64,000 nt of DNA from DAOUJH01 sp965116555 (GCA_965116555.1 OZ220698.1:682001-746000), one strand, 5' to 3'. Positions 7,810 to 16,805 are shown, numbered from the stretch's first letter. Made by a program: numbers and translations. Notes: generated by a model not told the origin, from the sequence alone.

Positions 7810-8255
7810 GGCAACGCCCCGTCGTGGGTAATACGAAGCGCCTTTTTCACCAGTTCCACTTCGTTGGGGTAAGTCATGATATGCAAGGCCTCTGCTTCCG
7901 GCCACCAGTGAACATCGTCAAATTCGGGGTCGTGGCAGGAAAAGTCTCCACCGGTGGGAACCATCAGATAGAAGTGCACCGTCTTGTGGCAGCGTACCCG
8001 ATCCTGGGTGCGTACAAACCAGTACTCTATGCTTCCTAAAGGAGACCGGATCTCCACTTCCAGGCCTGTTTCCTCTCTGACTTCGCGCAGGGCAGTCTGA
8101 TCCATGGATTCGCCTTTGTCGGGAGTGCCTTTGGGAAGCGCCCACAAAGGTGGAGAGATCCTGTGGCACAGCGCAATCTCCACGCCGCCGCAGGCCTGGC
8201 GGTAGACCACGCCTCCCGCCGAGACATGATGTTCTATGCGTCCCTTACGTGTCAT
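7806..8255 (-). CDS. Nudix hydrolase
   Basis: This 149-residue protein cleaves a nucleoside-diphosphate-linked substrate or oxidised nucleotide. The full Nudix box is present: G-TPDKG-E, then REVREETGLEV, with the metal-binding Glu residues intact. The lead-in HVSAGGVVYR and LWALPKGTPDKGE resemble the diadenosine polyphosphate hydrolase/MutT branch. The ATG follows a good GGAGGTGT site. It is the first gene of a leftward operon with the GNAT and the two MaoC genes. Substrate is not predicted. Confidence 0.9.
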   Translation of the reverse strand: MTRKGRIEHHVSAGGVVYRQACGGVEIALCHRISPPLWALPKGTPDKGESMDQTALREVREETGLEVEIRSPLGSIEYWFVRTQDRVRCHKTVHFYLMVPTGGDFSCHDPEFDDVHWWPEAEALHIMTYPNEVELVKKALRITHDGALP

Positions 8256-8397
8256 TACACCTCCAAGGGCGGCTCAATTCTAAGTATAGTAGGAAAGTAC
8301 AGTCAAGGAGGTGCCCCGGCAAGGCGGGCAAACTGGCAAGCGGGCAAGGCCGGGACGGACATACGGACATAGGAGCAGCATAGGGCTCCTCGCAGGG

Positions 8398-8425
8398 TTG
8401 ACATAGAAATAAAGCGTGGAATAAT
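8398..8425 (+). promoter_or_regulatory. Sigma70-type promoter for the MaoC/CoA-transferase operon
   Basis: A perfect TTGACA (8398-8403), a 16-base spacer and AATAAT (8420-8425) stand about 45 bases before the ATG at 8471. The gap between the divergent Nudix and MaoC genes (8256-8470) also holds degenerate GGGCAA and GGACATA repeats at 8325-8370. Confidence 0.6.
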
Positions 8426-8470
8426 CCCCAAGGTATCACTTGTCAAATCTTTGCTTTGAGGGTTCACCAT

Positions 8471-9814
8471 ATGACTGCACAGACCTTTGAAGAAGCCATA
8501 GCCGAGTTCATGGAGCGCTCCAGAGAGCAATTGGAGCAGGAGGTGATGGAAAATCTGCCGCCTGGTCCACCATCGCCGTATGAACAGTCGGGTCCACCAT
8601 TCGAATCTCCGCTCATGCTGGACGCCAAGACCATCAACAAGTACACGCATAGCATCGGTGACGACAATCCCCTCTTCAACGACCCGGAGTACGGCAGGAA
8701 GAGCCGTTACGGCGCTCAACTGGCGCCTGGGCCTATATTGGCCTTGGTGCGCTATCCATCCGCGCACGGCGCGAAGCGTCCCGAAGGGTACCCCATGGCG
8801 AACTTTATTTCGGGAACCGCCTGGGAGTTCTATGACGTGCTCAGGGCAGGCGCCAGGTTTCGCTCCTCTAAGGTAACCAAGGAGTTCATCGAGAGATCCG
8901 GCACGCAGGGGACGCTACTCTTCCTCATATCAGAGGTGTACTACTGGGACTACCACGGCGATATGCCGGCCAAATGCTACGGCACGCAGATCATGGTGCC
9001 CCAAGAGACCATGGAGACCTCTCGTTCCATGCCTGTAGAGCGTTTGGGCGAGCACATGATGTACGAACGCAAGGCGTCGCAATACAGCCCGGAACAGATA
9101 CAAGAGTTTTTGTCCAGGATAGAGGGGATGAAACGTCGCGGTGAGGAAAAACTGTACTGGGAAGACGTTGAGGTAGGCGATACGATTGGCCCCATGGTGC
9201 TGCCGCCATGGACGCTGCAGGACCAGATTTGCCAGCACTCCATGCAATCCGCAATGCAGAGCAGCGAAGACTACTTCCACGACAGCACCGCGTTTGAGCC
9301 GTTCTTCCACTATTCGAAACACGACAGGGAATGGGCGCGTATCCATCCCGTGACGCGCTGGCCGCATTCCCACGGCGACGAGCACGAGGATGCTCTGTTG
9401 GCCATCTACAGAGGCCAACCGGCGCCGTTTGACTTTGGAGTGCAGCGTGTGCAGATCCCTCAACGGATGCTCACGGACTGGATGGGCGACGAAGGTTTCA
9501 TACGTCGTATGTATATAGCGATGCGCCGCCCCGTCTACTACGGAGATTTCACCATATACACCGGTGAAGTGATGAAGAAGTACAGGGAGGTGCAGACCGG
9601 GGCGGATGAGCCGGGCGGAACTCCGGGTCGGCATGAGTATCACGCCGTGGGCATTCGCATAGACGGCACCAACCAGGTCGGAGAGCCGCAAGCGCCGGGT
9701 TCGGCTACGGTATATCTGCCATCCAGGGAAAACGGCCCGGTGAAGTTGCCAGTGCCCCATGGCGCTAAGACGCCGTACGTCAACTACAATACGTTCCGCA
9801 GGGATTGGTACTAG
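8471..9814 (+). CDS. Two-domain MaoC-family protein
   Basis: This 447-residue cytoplasmic protein has two hot-dog halves. The first has the FAS1-like signature TINKYTHSIGDDNPLFNDPEY, followed by AQLAPGPILALV, with Phe where the catalytic His would be. The second starts YWEDVEVGDTIGPMVLPPW and ends DWMGDEGFIRRMYIAMRRP to GSATVYLPSR, without a clear Asp-x5-His pair. Both halves therefore look catalytically altered, so it may bind rather than dehydrate an acyl-CoA, or use other residues. I chose ATG 8471 (GAGGG eight bases upstream) over the TTG at 8456. It leads an operon with two CaiB/BaiF CoA-transferases, implying CoA-thioester catabolism. Confidence 0.8.
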   Translation: MTAQTFEEAIAEFMERSREQLEQEVMENLPPGPPSPYEQSGPPFESPLMLDAKTINKYTHSIGDDNPLFNDPEYGRKSRYGAQLAPGPILALVRYPSAHGAKRPEGYPMANFISGTAWEFYDVLRAGARFRSSKVTKEFIERSGTQGTLLFLISEVYYWDYHGDMPAKCYGTQIMVPQETMETSRSMPVERLGEHMMYERKASQYSPEQIQEFLSRIEGMKRRGEEKLYWEDVEVGDTIGPMVLPPWTLQDQICQHSMQSAMQSSEDYFHDSTAFEPFFHYSKHDREWARIHPVTRWPHSHGDEHEDALLAIYRGQPAPFDFGVQRVQIPQRMLTDWMGDEGFIRRMYIAMRRPVYYGDFTIYTGEVMKKYREVQTGADEPGGTPGRHEYHAVGIRIDGTNQVGEPQAPGSATVYLPSRENGPVKLPVPHGAKTPYVNYNTFRRDWY

Positions 9815-9823
9815 GAGGATGAT

Positions 9824-11158
9824 ATGCAAGACGCCCTAGCTGGACTGCGCATCATAGACAGCACAACTGCGGTGGCGATGCCAACCGCTATGCACATCAT
9901 GGCGGATCTTGGCGCGGAGATTATCAAGGTTGAGAGCCATACCCTGACCCGCGACGAGACGGGGCCTTACGTAGACAACGACCCCGGCGAAGAGCCCTGG
10001 AACCGCGACGCCAGCTTCCAGCACTTGCACCGCAGCAAATACAGCCTCACCTTGAACCTGAAGACGCCGGAAGCCGTCCAGGCTTACAAAGACCTGGCCC
10101 GGGTTACGGACGTGATAGTGGAGAATAACCGCGCCGGCACCATGGAGAGGCTGGGGCTGGGCTACCAGGAGATACGCAGCATCAAACCTGACATCATCTA
10201 TTTTTCCAACACCGGATTTGGGCATACAGGGCCTTGGAGGAGATACGCGGGCATCGGCAGTATGCTTGAGCTGATCAGCGGTCTCAGCCAGTTCACCGGA
10301 TATCCGGATGAAGGCACCCCCCGCCGTGTCGGCGCCGCCTGGTTCGACCTGCACGTGGCCTGGATGGCCGTGTTCGCTATCATGTCGGCGCTTCACTACC
10401 GCAATGAGACGGGTAGGGGACAGTGGGTTGACTTTGCCATGTACCAGATAGGCGTTTCCACTTTGGGGGACGCTATTCTGGATTTCTCCATCAACGGGCG
10501 TGACGGCAAGCTCATGGGCAACCGCCATCCCATCCATGCTCCACACGGTGTTTATCCGTGTCTCGGTGACGATAAGTGGATAGCCATTGGGATAGAGACC
10601 GACGCGCAGTGGGACTCGCTGTGCCGCGTGATGGGGAACGGGCTGGTCGACAATCCCAAGTTCAGCGACGCTCTCTCCCGCAAGCACCACGAAGACGAGT
10701 TAGACGCTATGATAAGCAGTTGGACTGAGGACCGGGACGCCCAACAGGTCATGGAAGAATTGCAGCGCAACGGCGTCCCGGCATACCCCACGAAAGACAC
10801 TCGCGAGCTTCTAACCGACGTTCACATGGAAGCGCGCAACTTCTACGAGAGGTTTACCCATCCGCCGGAATCTGGCATAGGCAAACGAGCTTACGTGAGC
10901 CGCCCCTGGAAGCTGACCGATACGCCCTCCTACATTCGCAGACCGGCCCCCAAACTGGGGGAGCAAAACGAATACGTGATGGCAGAACTGCTTGGCCTGA
11001 GCGAAGCGGATGTGGCCCGTCTCTACGAGCTCGATGTCATGGGCAAGCAGCCCTCCAATACCGGAGGAAGAAAACCCATGGATACGGGGGCGGCTTTGGA
11101 CGAAGGCACGCTCTCTCAGGTTGACCCCCATTTCAAGAAGACACTGAGGTATGAATAG
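9824..11158 (+). CDS. Class III CoA-transferase (CaiB/BaiF family)
   Basis: This 444-residue enzyme would move CoA between carboxylic acids through an aspartyl-CoA anhydride. Family segments are GLRIIDSTTAVAMPTAMHIMADLGAEIIKVE at the N-terminus (split here by the family's usual Gly-Ala-Glu), NKYSL-like RSKYSLTLNLKTPEA, RLGLGYQEIRSIKPDIIYFSNTGFG and TGRGQWVDFAMYQ. An Asp in WFDLHVAWMAV is positioned as the catalytic residue. The ATG has AGGAGG five bases upstream. Its stop overlaps the next CoA-transferase gene by eight bases, which suggests a two-subunit enzyme or two linked activities. The true acid substrate is unknown. Confidence 0.9.
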   Translation: MQDALAGLRIIDSTTAVAMPTAMHIMADLGAEIIKVESHTLTRDETGPYVDNDPGEEPWNRDASFQHLHRSKYSLTLNLKTPEAVQAYKDLARVTDVIVENNRAGTMERLGLGYQEIRSIKPDIIYFSNTGFGHTGPWRRYAGIGSMLELISGLSQFTGYPDEGTPRRVGAAWFDLHVAWMAVFAIMSALHYRNETGRGQWVDFAMYQIGVSTLGDAILDFSINGRDGKLMGNRHPIHAPHGVYPCLGDDKWIAIGIETDAQWDSLCRVMGNGLVDNPKFSDALSRKHHEDELDAMISSWTEDRDAQQVMEELQRNGVPAYPTKDTRELLTDVHMEARNFYERFTHPPESGIGKRAYVSRPWKLTDTPSYIRRPAPKLGEQNEYVMAELLGLSEADVARLYELDVMGKQPSNTGGRKPMDTGAALDEGTLSQVDPHFKKTLRYE

Positions 11159-12380
11159 CATGGTTGCTTCAGCGCTTGGCAAGTTTCGAATTATTGACCT
11201 GTCTACTGAAATAGCCGGTCCGTACGCAGGGAGGCTGTTTGCCGACTACGGATCCGACGTAATCAAGGTGGAACCGGCAGGCGGGGGCGACCCGGCCCGC
11301 AAGATGGGGCCGTTCCATCAAGATGACCCTCATCCGGAAAAGTGCCTTCTTTTCCTTTGCCTCAACTGCAATAAGCGCGGCGTTACTCTCAACTTGGAGA
11401 CCGACGCCGGCAAAAGGATACTGCGTGAGCTGGTCAAGACTGCAGACGTCCTTTTGGAGAGCTTCACGCCCGGCTATCTTGATAGCTTGGGCCTGGGCTA
11501 CGATGCCCTTTCCGAGATCAATCCCGGCCTGGTGCTAACGTCCGTCACGCCGTTTGGACAGACCGGCCCGTACCGAGACTACGCGGGCAACGACCTGGTC
11601 TACCAGGCAGCGGGAGGCATGATGTACACCAGCGGCGCGCACAACCGCGAGCCGCTCAAACACGGCCACCCGCAAAGCCTGTATTTGGGAGGGATCACCG
11701 CGGCCTACGCCACATCAATAGCCTTGTATGCGCGGGACCTCATCGGACATGGTCAGCACCTTGACGTATCGCTGGCGGAAACTGCGGCGGCACACCACTA
11801 TCAGCCGGTGGTACGGTACACCTTTCTCGGCGCAGTAGACCGCAGGGCGCCCAAAGCGGATACCGACAACCTCAAGAGCACGGGCTGGCAGGGGATAGTC
11901 CCCACTGCCGACGGCTTCATCAGCCCCACCCTGCGTCCGCCTCGGCGCGCGCTCAGCGGCGCCGAAGCATGGAAGGCGTACGCCGATCTCATTGGACGCC
12001 CTGAAATAGGCGACGCCCTGGCCGAGGCGAAGAATTCGCAGGAACGGGACTCCGTCTTGATGCCCGCCTTGAAAGAGGTGGACAAGCTTGACTACTACCA
12101 CAGCATAATGTCGAACGAGTGGCTGGGAGGAGTGGTGCAGAACTCGGAGAACTTGGTGAACTGCCCTCAACTGGAAGAACGCGGTTTCTGGACGGAGATT
12201 GACCACCCGGTGATGGGAAAGGTCAGGATGCCAGGAGAGCTTTTCCGTATGCCCGAGAGTCCGTGGAGCATGCGGCATCCCGCGCCCCTCTTGGGGCAGC
12301 ACAATGCCGCGGTATACAGCGGCGAGCTTGGTTACTCCAAGGACGACCTGGTCAAGCTGCGCCAGCAAGGCGCGATTTAG
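11151..12380 (+). CDS. Class III CoA-transferase (CaiB/BaiF family), second copy
   Basis: This 409-residue paralogue has the CaiB/BaiF start (FRIIDLSTEIAGPYAGRLFADYGSDVIKVE, read in two parts around AGPYAG), NKRGVTLNLETDAG, LLESFTPGYLDSLGLGYDAL and TPFGQTGPYRDYAGNDL. The stretch that normally carries the catalytic Asp reads YLGGITAAYATS, with no Asp, so this copy may be a non-catalytic partner of the upstream CoA-transferase. That pairing would explain the 8-base gene overlap. It is the last gene of the rightward operon and ends 25 bases from a convergent SRPBCC gene. Confidence 0.88.
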   Translation: MNSMVASALGKFRIIDLSTEIAGPYAGRLFADYGSDVIKVEPAGGGDPARKMGPFHQDDPHPEKCLLFLCLNCNKRGVTLNLETDAGKRILRELVKTADVLLESFTPGYLDSLGLGYDALSEINPGLVLTSVTPFGQTGPYRDYAGNDLVYQAAGGMMYTSGAHNREPLKHGHPQSLYLGGITAAYATSIALYARDLIGHGQHLDVSLAETAAAHHYQPVVRYTFLGAVDRRAPKADTDNLKSTGWQGIVPTADGFISPTLRPPRRALSGAEAWKAYADLIGRPEIGDALAEAKNSQERDSVLMPALKEVDKLDYYHSIMSNEWLGGVVQNSENLVNCPQLEERGFWTEIDHPVMGKVRMPGELFRMPESPWSMRHPAPLLGQHNAAVYSGELGYSKDDLVKLRQQGAI

Positions 12381-12405
12381 CAAGCTTGGGACGAAGGTCC
12401 CCGTC

Positions 12406-12867
12406 TCAAGGGCTGAGCGACGCGGCCAGCTTCTGGAAAGCGCTCCTCCAACCGTAGGTCGCGTATTCCGTCCAATCGTCCCGGTGCATCCCGCTGGAGG
12501 AGAACGTCATCTTTGTGCCTTCCGGCGCGGGCTGGAACGAGACCTCGCAAATCACGTCGTAAGGTTCAACGCCGGGCATGCCGGGGAACCTGTCGGTGAA
12601 GCAAATGCACGATGTTGGCGTGATGTCGGTGAAGGTGATGTTCTCGACCATCGCGCTTTCTGCGTCCGGCGAGTCGGAGCGGCTCATAGCTATGACAAGG
12701 CGTCCGCCCACCTGAAATTCCAGTTCGCGGACTGTGGAGCTGATTCCCTCGGGGCCCCACCAGGACTCGATGCCCTCTTTGGTCGTCCACTTTTCCCATA
12801 AGTCCTGCTGCGACGCCGGAAACGTGACCTCTATCAGTATGGGTCTCTTTTCACTAGAGGTGGTCAT
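12406..12867 (-). CDS. SRPBCC (AHSA1-like) domain protein
   Basis: This 153-residue protein has the helix-grip START/Bet v1-like fold seen in AHSA1 homologues: ILIEVTFPASQQDLWEKWTTKEGIESWWGPEG, then GGRLVIAMS, EPYDVICEVSFQPAPEGTKMTFSSSG and a C-terminal helix ending WRSAFQKLAASL. Such proteins bind hydrophobic ligands or chaperone partners; no ligand is evident. The ATG follows AAAGGAGAG. It sits downstream of, and on the same strand as, the HEAT/TldE/TldD genes after a 30-base gap and may be co-transcribed. Confidence 0.8.
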   Translation of the reverse strand: MTTSSEKRPILIEVTFPASQQDLWEKWTTKEGIESWWGPEGISSTVRELEFQVGGRLVIAMSRSDSPDAESAMVENITFTDITPTSCICFTDRFPGMPGVEPYDVICEVSFQPAPEGTKMTFSSSGMHRDDWTEYATYGWRSAFQKLAASLSP

Positions 12868-12897
12868 GCGCTCTCCTTTTTGCTCATGGCGTATACC

Positions 12898-13815
12898 TTA
12901 GAAGCCGAACCCCATTGGGTCGTCCTCTACGCCGATGTCGCTCAGGGCCATTTCCGCCGCCTCTCGGATGGAGTCGTCATTGGAGTTCAGGCAGTTCTGC
13001 AAAGTGCGCGTGGCAAGTTGGCCTCCTATTGCGCCCATTGACTTTATGGAGGCCAGTTGCACCTGTGTATCGTCGTCTTTGATCAGGGGCGCCAGGTGAG
13101 GCACGGCCTCCTCCTCGGCAAGCTCTCCCAGTGCTATCGCCGATTCGTATCGAATAGCGGGATCGTCGTCGCCAACGGCTTTGATCAGGGTCGGAAGCCA
13201 CGTTGCGTCGGCAGTTTTCCCCATGGCAAAGATAGCGCTGATGCGCAGTTTCGACTCTTCGCTACAGTATGCGTTATCAATCAGCTCACGGACTCTTGGT
13301 GTATTGAAAACCGCAGCCGCCTCCAACACGCGACGCCACACGTCCGGGTCTTCGTCCGGTTCCTCCAGTAAGCTCAAGAGCATCTCTTTGATGCGCTCCC
13401 CGTCTCTGGACAATAGTTTGCCGTCTTGCGCCAGAGCTCCGAACTTACCCAAGGCCACGGCGGCTGAAGCTCTTACGTCCTTGTGAGAGTCCTCTTGTAG
13501 CAGGGTTATGAGCGGTCTCACCAGCTTCCTATCGTTGTTTTCCCAGAGGCCGTTCACTCCCAAAGCTCGCACCGTGGGGTCTATATCGCTCAGCGAATGC
13601 TTGAAAATAGAGGTGAAATCAAGGTCGATGTTGTTTTCAGCCATTGTGACCAGACGCTCTATCAGCGTGCGCCGCCGTTCGACGGGTACGGACGCCCACA
13701 GACTGCCCATGGACGAAACATCGCTATCGGTGAGGCCGGATAGCTGGGCCAGGTCGCCATACTTCAGGGGAGTTGACTCCGCGCTGATCTTTTGAAAATA
13801 AAGCTCTAGAGTCAT
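12898..13815 (-). CDS. HEAT-repeat protein
   Basis: This 305-residue protein is built of alpha-helical HEAT/PBS-lyase-type repeats, visible as recurring blocks such as SHKDVRASAAVALGKFG, ESKLRISAIFAMGKTAD, DDPAIRYESAIALGELAEEEAVPHLAPLI and DDTQVQLASIKSMGAIGG. It most likely acts as a protein-binding scaffold in the cytoplasm. I start at ATG 13815 (MTLELYFQK), ten bases after the TldE stop; the longer frame would run into tldE. Co-transcription with tldD/tldE suggests a link with that protease, which is inference only. Confidence 0.85.
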   Translation of the reverse strand: MTLELYFQKISAESTPLKYGDLAQLSGLTDSDVSSMGSLWASVPVERRRTLIERLVTMAENNIDLDFTSIFKHSLSDIDPTVRALGVNGLWENNDRKLVRPLITLLQEDSHKDVRASAAVALGKFGALAQDGKLLSRDGERIKEMLLSLLEEPDEDPDVWRRVLEAAAVFNTPRVRELIDNAYCSEESKLRISAIFAMGKTADATWLPTLIKAVGDDDPAIRYESAIALGELAEEEAVPHLAPLIKDDDTQVQLASIKSMGAIGGQLATRTLQNCLNSNDDSIREAAEMALSDIGVEDDPMGFGF

Positions 13816-13825
13816 CTGACCACAA

Positions 13826-15157
13826 TCAGTTCTTGGCTGAGATTGGCACACTCCGGCAGTAAATGGGAGGCGTCTTGAACCTTCCTCCCAGCCACCTGGA
13901 CTCGCTGCCTATGGCGGCCAGGCTGTTGAGCACGTCGTATACGTTTCCCGAGATCATTGTGTCTTTGACACGGCCTGATATTTCGCCATTTTCAATCCTG
14001 TAGCCCAGCAGCACGTTGGCGTTGAACTCGCCTGCCAGCACGTTGCCTTGTCCGGCGCCGAGCAGTTGTTCCACAACAATGCCGTCTTTCACGTCCTTGA
14101 TCATGTCGGCGTAGGTTGCGTTGCCTTCCCCTATGACCAGTACGGTAGAGGAGGGCGATGGAAGGGTGGTCAGTCCGCGGGCACCGTTGCCCGTGCTGGT
14201 CTCTCCCGCTTGTCCCGCAGTCTGCAGGTCGTAGAGAAACGTGGAAGCTATGCCCTGCTCAATGAGCGCCTTGCGCCGGCTGGGCACGCCCTCGTCGTCG
14301 CTGGGACTGCTGCCTGGAACAAAGGGCAGGGTGGGATCGTCCCAGAGGGAGAAGCTGTCGTTGACTATACGTTCGCCCAGCCGACCCACCAGGGGAGAGG
14401 CTCCCTGTAGCACCGTGCGTCCGCTGAAGCCGGAAAGCAGCGGGCCTATCAGCGTGCCCGCCACGCCGTGAGGGGTGAATATCACCGGCAAAGAGCCTGA
14501 TGGCGCGGCAACCACTCTCCTTGCGTTTTCAAGCTGCTCCTTAACCGACCTCAATACAAACGACGTGTCTTTGATGGGACTGCAGGAGCTCTCTCCATCG
14601 CCTACAAAAAGCATGTCCTCACCCTGTATCAGGGTGCCGTGGAGGTAGACGCCGCATGAGCCAGCTGTGTAGGTAGCCTTTCCCCCTCGTGAATTGATTA
14701 TCGTCTGGCTTCCTAAAGTCTTGCCGACGCGGCCTTCGCATTGTACGTCCGGATACTCTGATCGCAGGGCGTCAATCAAGGTCTGGCCCGTTTGGACCAT
14801 GTCGTCCACAGGGTATGTCTCTAAAGCGGGGTCGTAGACCTCTACGGAAGGGAAATCGGAGCCGGAAGGGAACTCCAGCTTGGCCTCCGCTCCGAACGGA
14901 GCCACTTCCAGCGCGGCATCGACCAGCCGTTGCGGGTTAGAGAGGTCGGTGGTGGCGGCAAAGCCTATGCGACCGTCCTTGATGATGCGGAGCGCCACCC
15001 CTTCCGTTTCACGGGTCTGCAGCAGCTTGAGTTTGTTGGCTTTAAAGACTGCGGGCGTTTCCCGTGTGGCTACGTGGAATACCTCCGCTTCTTCAGCGGA
15101 CTTCAGGGCGCGTTCCAGGATCTCCTCAAGAATAGTTACGCTCCTCCTACCAGGCAT
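13826..15157 (-). CDS. tldE: TldE/PmbA-type subunit of the TldD/TldE metalloprotease
   Basis: This 443-residue protein is the partner of TldD, which in Escherichia coli forms a heterodimer that degrades unfolded peptides and matures ribosomally made peptides such as microcin B17. It shows the PmbA/TldE pattern: EGVALRIIKDGRIGFAATTDL, then LPVIFTPHGVAGTLIGPLLSG, GASPLVGRLGERI and the C-terminal LGYRIENGEISGRVKDTMISGNVYD. As in other TldE proteins the zinc motif HExxxH is absent. The start at ATG 15157 overlaps the tldD stop by 22 bases. Confidence 0.92.
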   Translation of the reverse strand: MPGRRSVTILEEILERALKSAEEAEVFHVATRETPAVFKANKLKLLQTRETEGVALRIIKDGRIGFAATTDLSNPQRLVDAALEVAPFGAEAKLEFPSGSDFPSVEVYDPALETYPVDDMVQTGQTLIDALRSEYPDVQCEGRVGKTLGSQTIINSRGGKATYTAGSCGVYLHGTLIQGEDMLFVGDGESSCSPIKDTSFVLRSVKEQLENARRVVAAPSGSLPVIFTPHGVAGTLIGPLLSGFSGRTVLQGASPLVGRLGERIVNDSFSLWDDPTLPFVPGSSPSDDEGVPSRRKALIEQGIASTFLYDLQTAGQAGETSTGNGARGLTTLPSPSSTVLVIGEGNATYADMIKDVKDGIVVEQLLGAGQGNVLAGEFNANVLLGYRIENGEISGRVKDTMISGNVYDVLNSLAAIGSESRWLGGRFKTPPIYCRSVPISAKN

Positions 15158-16512
15158 TTCTGAATCCGTATATGCGGGCTGCCGTTGGATACGGGGAGGG
15201 GGCTCTGGCCGCCCTTGCCGCATCCGCCTCCCTGGTTCATGTCAAGGTCGTTGGCAATGGCGTCGAGGTTTTCCAGGGTGGTAAAGAGGTTGCCGGTGAG
15301 CATGACGGGACGCAGCAGCTCCTCGATTTTGCCGTTGCGTATCATGAAAGCTTCACCGGCGGAGAAGGTGAACATCTCCATGCTGGTCATGCCGCCGTAC
15401 CAGTTGCGTGCGTACACGCCCTCTTTGACGTCTGCCAGGATGTCCTCGAATGAGGCCTCTCCCGGCTCTATGAACGTGTTGGTCATACGCACAATGGGAG
15501 GGTGTCTGTAGTTGATGGCGCGGGCGTTGCCTGTAGGCGATTCGCCCATTTTGGCGGCGGTCTCACGGGAGTGGAGGCGGCCCACAAGTACGCCCTCCCG
15601 TATCAAGTGGGTGCGTGTGGCTGGTGTGCCCTCGTCGTCGTAGGCGTAGCTTCCACGCAGGTCTGGCACCGCGGCGCCGTCTACCACGTTGAGGTGCTTG
15701 CCTCCGAAACGCCGGCCCATGTACATGATCTCCCTCATCCGGTCGTCCTCGTAAACGTGGTCGGCCTCTGAGAGGTGCCCGAAGGCTTCGTGGATGAACA
15801 CACCGGCGAGTATGGGGTCCAGGATTACCGTATACTCGCCGCCCTGTACCTGGGGCGCTTTGAGTAGTTCGACCGCTCGATGCGCTACCTCTTTGGCGTC
15901 TTCTTCCAAGGAACGGGCGAAGGAGAAATCACCCAGTGAGCCGACGCTTATCCCGGATTGCTGCACTTCGCTGCCATCCCTGGCTATTGCGGCCAGACGC
16001 ATATTGACGTCTATGCGCTCCTGCTCTATGTAGGCGCCTTCTGAGTTGGCAAAGTAAGTCTTTCTGTAGTTGTCGGCATAGCCTACCGTAGAGGTCTGCA
16101 CTCCCTGGACGTCCAGCATAATCGCTACGTAGCCGTCCAGGATGTTTTTCTTCTCGGCGAGTGAGACGCGGCGAGGATCCTCGCCTATGGAAGGGGATAC
16201 AGTATCGGAGTGAGGCTCTACGTTGGAGATATCGATTCTCTCTCCGCCTACGCTGCGGGCGTGACTTACGGCGGTGGCTACCTTGTCTGCAAGCTCCGAT
16301 ACGTCGTTGAACGATGCGAAGCCCCAGCCGCCTTTATCCAGCGCCCGCACGTTGCCGCCCACTCCTGATGCTCTGGTTACCTCCTCTAGGGACTTGCCGC
16401 GGTACACCAGGCTGGCGCCTTCGCTTTGCTCCAAGCGCACTTCCACGTATCTGGCGTTGTGCCCCGTCAGGGCCTGTTCTATGCGATCTTTTATAGATTC
16501 ACTGGTGTTCAT
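15136..16512 (-). CDS. tldD: TldD metalloprotease catalytic subunit
   Basis: This 458-residue protein is the zinc-bearing half of the TldD/TldE protease. The HExxxH motif is seen as FIHEAFGHLSEADHV, and the family segments GGEYTVILDPILAGVFIHE, GRRFGGKHLNVVDGA, GSYAYDDEGTPATRTHLI and GNARAINYRHPPIVRMTNTFIEPG are present. The C-terminus ends CGKGGQSPLPVSNGSPHI, with the Cys typical of the family. I use the ATG at 16512; a GTG two codons earlier is possible. It is translationally linked to tldE. Confidence 0.95.
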   Translation of the reverse strand: MNTSESIKDRIEQALTGHNARYVEVRLEQSEGASLVYRGKSLEEVTRASGVGGNVRALDKGGWGFASFNDVSELADKVATAVSHARSVGGERIDISNVEPHSDTVSPSIGEDPRRVSLAEKKNILDGYVAIMLDVQGVQTSTVGYADNYRKTYFANSEGAYIEQERIDVNMRLAAIARDGSEVQQSGISVGSLGDFSFARSLEEDAKEVAHRAVELLKAPQVQGGEYTVILDPILAGVFIHEAFGHLSEADHVYEDDRMREIMYMGRRFGGKHLNVVDGAAVPDLRGSYAYDDEGTPATRTHLIREGVLVGRLHSRETAAKMGESPTGNARAINYRHPPIVRMTNTFIEPGEASFEDILADVKEGVYARNWYGGMTSMEMFTFSAGEAFMIRNGKIEELLRPVMLTGNLFTTLENLDAIANDLDMNQGGGCGKGGQSPLPVSNGSPHIRIQKCLVGGA

Positions 16513-16655
16513 GAACACTGATTTTTCTGGTTTCAGAGAGCCAGCCGCACCCGCTCACAGCATGGACAAGAACGTACAGATCACCCTCGTCTGATTCATC
16601 TTCGCCGGGCTTGGTCTGCTGGCCATCATGTGCGCCCGGGTCATTTCCTAGCTCG

Positions 16656-16805
16656 TTACCAGGGCAGCAGACCCTGGTCCATCAGGTAGTCCGCAATCAG
16701 GACGCCCACCACTACCGCCACGACCATCATCACAAAGACCGCGGGCCAGAATAGACAGCCGCACCCACCTTCCACATCGTGTATTCCACCGGCTTGCTCC
16801 TGCAT
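16656..16805 (-). CDS. Small Gly/Cys-containing membrane peptide
   Basis: This 49-residue open frame begins MQEQAGGIHDVEGGCGCLFWP and continues into one clear membrane span (VFVMMVVAVVVGVLIADYL), ending MDQGLLPW. A purine-rich GGGGGGAG lies just before the ATG, though close to it. A longer frame reaching 16901 is possible but its extra N-terminus looks random. It lies 143 bases before tldD on the same strand. I do not recognise it. The Cys pair and the position beside tldD/tldE make a peptide substrate conceivable, but that is speculation. It may also be an unrelated small membrane protein. Confidence 0.4.
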   Translation of the reverse strand: MQEQAGGIHDVEGGCGCLFWPAVFVMMVVAVVVGVLIADYLMDQGLLPW

